A stretch of DNA of 8,925 nt from Terrimonas_A sp040509495 (GTDB lineage Bacteria > Bacteroidota > Bacteroidia > Chitinophagales > Chitinophagaceae). The stretch covers positions 1 through 8,925 of the forward strand of contig JBEVKW010000268.1 in the NCBI GenBank assembly GCA_040509495.1, given 5' to 3'. Position 1 is the first letter of the stretch. Each line of letters opens with the position of its first letter. Shown here one piece after another: positions 6,061-8,925 of this stretch. Made by a program: the position numbers and the translations under genes. The notes under the pieces are model-generated. The model was not told the DNA's origin. It ran no database searches and saw only the letters and a program-made list of their open reading frames with translations.

Positions 6061-7557
6061 ATGAGTTTATTTGTGAAGAAGCCCCTCGGCCAACTGCTGG
6101 CACAAGCTGCCGACAGTGAGAAAGGCCTTAAACGGACTTTGGGGGCAGGCAACCTGATTGCCCTTGGGATCGGTGCCATTATTGGCGCCGGTTTGTTTGT
6201 AAGGACGGCTGCAGCAGCCGGGCAGGCAGCTGGCCCCGGTGTTACACTTTCTTTTATCGTTGCAGCGGTCGGTTGTGCATTTGCCGGTCTTTGTTATGCA
6301 GAATTTGCCAGCATGATCCCGATCGCGGGTAGTGCGTACGCTTATTCTTATGTAACGATGGGTGAACTCGTTGCCTGGATCATCGGTTGGGCGCTTATCA
6401 TGGAATATGCCCTTGGTGCCGCCACTGTATCCATTGCCTGGAGCGAATACTTAAATAAGCTATTGGGAGGGGCTATTCCGTATGAATGGTGCCACTCGCC
6501 GTTTGAGAGCTTTACAGACTCAACCGGCGTTCTGCATAGCGGTATCATGAACGCCCCTGCTCTTGTCATCTTATTATTATTGACCCTCTTGCTGATCAAA
6601 GGAACACAGGAATCTGCTTTTGTAAACGCGATCATCGTATTTATCAAAGTAGCGATCGTTCTTCTCTTTATCGCAATTGGCTGGCAGTATATCAGACCAG
6701 AAAACCATACGCCTTACCTGATCCCAGAAGGCACTCCGCCGGTGGTAGACCAGGGAGGAAAAGTCATCGCCGACTATTCCGGCTTCTTTAAACACGGCTG
6801 GGGTGGTATTCTTGGTGGTGCAGCGATCGTATTCTTCGCCTTCATCGGCTTTGATGCGGTAAGTACGGCTGCGCAGGAAGCTAAGAATCCGAAACGCGAT
6901 ATGCCGATCGGTATACTTGGTTCACTCCTCGTTTGTACCATCCTTTACATTCTGTTCGGACACGTACTGACGGGCGTGGCAAACTGGAAAGATTTCGTAG
7001 ATCCTGAAAAAGGCCGCGAAGCTTCTGTTGCGTATGCGATCTCTCAGTACATGACCGACTATGGCTGGCTCGCAACAGCAGTTACCGTAGCGATCCTGGC
7101 GGGCTTCTCCTCCGTTATCCTCGTGATGCTGATGGGCCAAAGCCGGATCTTCTACACCATGAGTAATGACGGCCTGATCCCTAAAGCGTTCGGCGAACTT
7201 CACCCGAAATTCAAAACTCCTTACAAAGCGAACTGGATCCTGTTTGTATTTGTAGGTCTGTTTGCGGCTTTCGTTCCGGGACACGTTGCGGGTGACCTTA
7301 CCTCCTTCGGTACCCTGTTCGCCTTCGTACTCGTAAGTGCGGGCGTTTGGATCCTCCGTAAAAAAGAGCCAAATATCGAAAGGCCCTTCAAAACACCAGT
7401 GGTGCCACTCGTACCGATCCGGGGTATCATTATCTGCGCGGGTATGATCGTTGCCCTTGACGGGCAGACACTGAAAGTAGCACTCGCCTGGATGGCGCTG
7501 GGCCTGGTAGTGTATTTTGCATACAGCCGCCACCACAGTAAACTAAAAAAAGGCTGA
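6061..7557 (+). CDS. Amino acid permease, APC superfamily (cationic amino acid transporter-like)
   Basis: A 498-residue inner-membrane transporter with twelve or more hydrophobic segments. It shows the ordered motifs of the amino acid-polyamine-organocation superfamily: the unwound first helix GIGAIIGAGLF (36-46), where the backbone holds the substrate's amino and carboxyl groups; YAEFASMIPIAGSAY (79-93); GFDAVSTAAQEAKNPKRDMP (263-282); and GQSRIFYTMSNDGLIP (359-374). The N-terminus (KKPLGQLL, then a Lys-rich lead into helix 1) resembles YfnA-type permeases and the bacterial relatives of cationic amino acid transporters. The substrate cannot be fixed from sequence. ATG 6061 is preceded by an A/T-rich leader without a Shine-Dalgarno sequence, as is common in Bacteroidota. 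It is transcribed away from the acidic amino acid symporter across a shared upstream region, and ends just before the hairpin at 7562-7662, so it is likely a single-gene unit. Confidence 0.95.
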   Translation: MSLFVKKPLGQLLAQAADSEKGLKRTLGAGNLIALGIGAIIGAGLFVRTAAAAGQAAGPGVTLSFIVAAVGCAFAGLCYAEFASMIPIAGSAYAYSYVTMGELVAWIIGWALIMEYALGAATVSIAWSEYLNKLLGGAIPYEWCHSPFESFTDSTGVLHSGIMNAPALVILLLLTLLLIKGTQESAFVNAIIVFIKVAIVLLFIAIGWQYIRPENHTPYLIPEGTPPVVDQGGKVIADYSGFFKHGWGGILGGAAIVFFAFIGFDAVSTAAQEAKNPKRDMPIGILGSLLVCTILYILFGHVLTGVANWKDFVDPEKGREASVAYAISQYMTDYGWLATAVTVAILAGFSSVILVMLMGQSRIFYTMSNDGLIPKAFGELHPKFKTPYKANWILFVFVGLFAAFVPGHVAGDLTSFGTLFAFVLVSAGVWILRKKEPNIERPFKTPVVPLVPIRGIIICAGMIVALDGQTLKVALAWMALGLVVYFAYSRHHSKLKKG

Positions 7558-7561
7558 TTTG

Positions 7562-7662
7562 AAGTAAAAAGTCAAAAGTAAAAAGTAAAAAAAGCCCGGT
7601 TATGAAGGAGATGTCCAGAGTAGCCGAGCTTTTTTTTACTTTTTACTTTTGACTTTTTACTT
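7562..7662. terminator. Very long inverted repeat and intrinsic terminator made of GTAAAAA words
   Basis: Starting 5 bases after the permease stop, the left arm (7562-7599) holds four consecutive words: GTAAAAA, GTCAAAA, GTAAAAA and GTAAAAAAA, then GCCCGG. The right arm (7624-7662) mirrors this, with CCGAGC followed by eight Ts and the inverse words. The A/T part pairs over about 33 bases with one extra T on the right (7 As against 8 Ts); the G/C part pairs at five of six positions. GCCCGG / CCGAGC followed by a U8 run is a normal intrinsic terminator on the plus strand, and the mirror arrangement makes it work on the minus strand as well. The extended A/U stem goes well beyond what termination requires. 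It separates the permease from the YebC gene. Confidence 0.88.
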
Positions 7663-7704
7663 TTGCCGGATCATTCAACGTATATACTTTAACAACAGAT
7701 ACCG

Positions 7705-8427
7705 ATGGGAAGAATTTTCGAGGTACGTAAGTCCACCATGTTTGCACGCTGGGACCGCATGGCCAAACAATTTACCCGTATTGGCAAAGAGATCATCATT
7801 GCAGTAAAAGCAGGCGGCCCGGATCCATCCAGCAACGCCGCACTCCGCCGCTGCTTTCAGAATGCCCGCAGCGTAGGCATGCCTAAAGACCGGGTGGAAG
7901 CCGCGATCAAAAGGGCGCAGGGCAAAGAACTGGTCAATTATGACGAGATCCTTTACGAAGGATACGCACCACATGGTGTAGCCATCCTGGTTGAAACCGC
8001 TACAGACAACCACGTAAGAACAGTTGCCAACGTAAAATCACACTTTAATAAAGGCGGCGGCACAATGGGAAACAGCGGAAGCGTTGCGTTCCAGTTCAAA
8101 AAAATGGGAGTTTTCAAACTGAAACCTGAAGGACTGAATGCGGAAGACCTCGAACTGGAACTGATCGACTTCGGCCTGGAAGAACTTGGTGAAGGCACCG
8201 GCGAAAACGGCGAAGAAGTACTGGTCGTTCGCGTAGGCTTTACAGATTTCGGCAATATGCAGAAAGCACTGGAAGACAAAAACATTAACCCCATCAGCGC
8301 AGAACTCGAGTGGATCCCTTCCACAACCGTTCCCGTGAATGACGAACAGGCAGAAGACATCAGCAAACTGATCGAAAGACTCGAACAGGATGAGGATGTG
8401 CAGAAGGTGTTCCATAACATGGGGTAA
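7705..8427 (+). CDS. YebC/PmpR (TACO1) family translation/transcription regulator
   Basis: A 240-residue cytosolic protein. The family has been described as DNA-binding transcriptional regulators and, more recently, as ribosome-associated factors that help synthesis of difficult (proline-rich) peptides; the mitochondrial relative TACO1 activates translation. The core domains are clear: GGPDPSSNAALRRCFQNAR (37-55), then MPKDRVEAAIKRA (59-71), YEGYAPHGVAILVETATDN (84-102), VKSHFNKGGGTMGNSGSVAF (109-128), and the acidic C-terminal domain with FTDFGNMQKALED. The N-terminus is MGRIFEVRKSTMFARWDRMAKQF rather than the GHSKW type of proteobacterial proteins; this form fits Bacteroidota. ATG 7705 gives the expected family start. 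No Shine-Dalgarno sequence precedes it. The permease terminator ends 42 bases upstream, so the gene needs its own promoter in 7663-7704; TTTG at 7662-7665 and TACTTTAA at 7685-7692 have the right 19-base gap but match the -7 box poorly. Confidence 0.95.
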   Translation: MGRIFEVRKSTMFARWDRMAKQFTRIGKEIIIAVKAGGPDPSSNAALRRCFQNARSVGMPKDRVEAAIKRAQGKELVNYDEILYEGYAPHGVAILVETATDNHVRTVANVKSHFNKGGGTMGNSGSVAFQFKKMGVFKLKPEGLNAEDLELELIDFGLEELGEGTGENGEEVLVVRVGFTDFGNMQKALEDKNINPISAELEWIPSTTVPVNDEQAEDISKLIERLEQDEDVQKVFHNMG

Positions 8428-8436
8428 GCGCATATA

Positions 8437-8512
8437 GTTTAAAAGTTTAAAGGTTTAAGAGTTTAATAGTTGTTTGTCAACCGTTAAACTCTTAAACCTT
8501 TAACTTTTAAAC
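8437..8512. terminator. Long inverted repeat made of GTTTAAAA words, terminator after the YebC gene
   Basis: Nine bases after the YebC stop, the left arm (8437-8466) is a run of 8-base words in exact register: GTTTAAAA (8437), GTTTAAAG (8445), GTTTAAGA (8453), GTTTAA (8461). The right arm (8484-8512) is its inverse, with a single base missing in the second word from the end (GTTAAAG instead of GTTTAAAG), so 29 bases pair with 30. The 17-base loop holds a further small stem, GTTG (8469-8472) with CAAC (8478-8481). The stem is almost wholly A/T apart from scattered G-C pairs and lacks a separate U-tract, so termination is likely but less certain than at 453-498. It lies directly before the DCC gene. 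Confidence 0.8.
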
Positions 8513-8550
8513 TAATGAACGTGCAAACTGTTTTAACTTGTAGTATGGTG

Positions 8551-8925
8551 ATGAACGATCCGATAGTGCTGTTTGACGGAATTTGCAACTATTGCAACTC
8601 GTGGGTGAACTATGCGATCAGGCATGATAAAAAAGCAACGTTGAAGTTTGCAGCATTGCAATCAGAGATCGGGCAGAAATTGAGAAAACAATATGAACTG
8701 GATTCATCGATAGAAAGTGTACTGCTGATTGACAAAGGAAGAGTTTACCAGTATTCAGACGCGGCGCTGGAAATTGCAAAGCGGCTCGACTGGCCTGCAA
8801 AAGCCCTTTATGCATTGAAGATATTTCCCCGCTTTTTACGGACACCGGTTTACAAATGGATCGCCCGCAACAGGTATAAATGGTTTGGGAAGAAAGACGC
8901 CTGCATGATGCCTACACCGGAGGTG
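8551..8925 (+). CDS. DCC-family thiol-disulfide oxidoreductase-like protein (DUF393/YuxK type), cut by window end
   Basis: The first 125 codons are present and the frame is open at the right edge. The thioredoxin-like N-terminus PIVLFDGICNYCNSWV (residues 4-19) carries the DGxCxxC motif that names the family, with C12 and C15. Later RNRYKWFGKKDACMMPTP (about 106-123) matches the conserved 'RYrWFGkrd.C' region, so only a few residues should be missing, as the family is about 130-140 residues long. The family is predicted to work in redox chemistry, but its substrates are poorly known. Three in-frame ATGs are possible: 8515, 8545 and 8551. I chose 8551 because relatives normally start only a few residues before the VLFDG strand; 8515 begins two bases after the terminator stem, leaving no leader. 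No signal peptide is visible. Confidence 0.88.
   Translation, partial: MNDPIVLFDGICNYCNSWVNYAIRHDKKATLKFAALQSEIGQKLRKQYELDSSIESVLLIDKGRVYQYSDAALEIAKRLDWPAKALYALKIFPRFLRTPVYKWIARNRYKWFGKKDACMMPTPEV

Noticed and set aside
6922..7536. 204-codon frame opposite the amino acid permease
   Set aside because: It is antisense to a strongly supported permease gene, is rich in His, Arg and Asp without a recognisable motif, and fits a codon-bias shadow.
7602..7652. Mini frame inside the terminator loop, with AAGGAG beside an ATG
   Set aside because: The purine run overlaps the first codons rather than lying at ribosome-binding distance, and the peptide is encoded by the U-tract and stem; most likely chance.
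7953..8433. Two long minus-strand frames opposite the YebC gene (to 8420 and 8433)
   Set aside because: One is Ser-rich low complexity, and both lie on the opposite strand of a clear YebC gene; shadows.

Overview
The window reads as chromosomal DNA of a member of the Bacteroidota, most probably family Chitinophagaceae. This is inferred from the DUF4254 plus glycosyltransferase-9 pair, the YebC variant whose N-terminus begins MGRIFEVRKS, the DCC-family protein, and the lack of clear Shine-Dalgarno sequences before most starts. No rRNA, tRNA, CRISPR array, transposase, integrase or phage gene is visible. The gene content is housekeeping and transport.

Layout. (1) 1-424, plus strand: the last 44 codons of an unidentified gene, then an 80-residue protein that resembles the cytoplasmic N-terminal part of FecR-type anti-sigma factors but stops where a membrane helix would begin. 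A strong hairpin at 453-498 ends this unit. (2) 564-2202, plus strand: a DUF4254 protein overlapping by 11 bases a GT9 heptosyltransferase-like enzyme, a probable lipopolysaccharide or surface-glycan pair. (3) 2386-5674, minus strand, read right to left: an acidic amino acid/dicarboxylate:cation symporter, a DedA-family membrane protein and a major facilitator superfamily (MFS) transporter. The last two are 6 bases apart and the first two 46 bases apart, so they may be one operon. (4) 6061-7557, plus strand: an amino acid permease of the APC superfamily, divergent from the symporter. (5) 7705-8427, plus strand: a YebC/TACO1-family protein. (6) 8551 to the window end, plus strand: a DCC-family thiol-disulfide oxidoreductase-like protein, cut by the window edge.

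How the genes relate: three of the genes encode transporters. The symporter and the permease face each other across a shared 386-base upstream region, which suggests, without proving, linked control of amino acid uptake. DUF4254 and GT9 are translationally coupled and probably act in one glycan pathway.

The most unusual structure lies between the genes. Four intergenic regions (2203-2377, 5725-5873, 7562-7662, 8437-8512) each hold a long inverted repeat whose arms contain tandem copies of a 7- to 9-base word, and each region uses a different word (CCGCAGAT, ATGGCCG, GTAAAAA, GTTTAAAA). In the last three, each arm has four words. Two sit at gene ends and can act as terminators, one fills a convergent gap and one lies between divergent starts. 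I found no clearly novel protein system; this repeat architecture is the observation most worth following.
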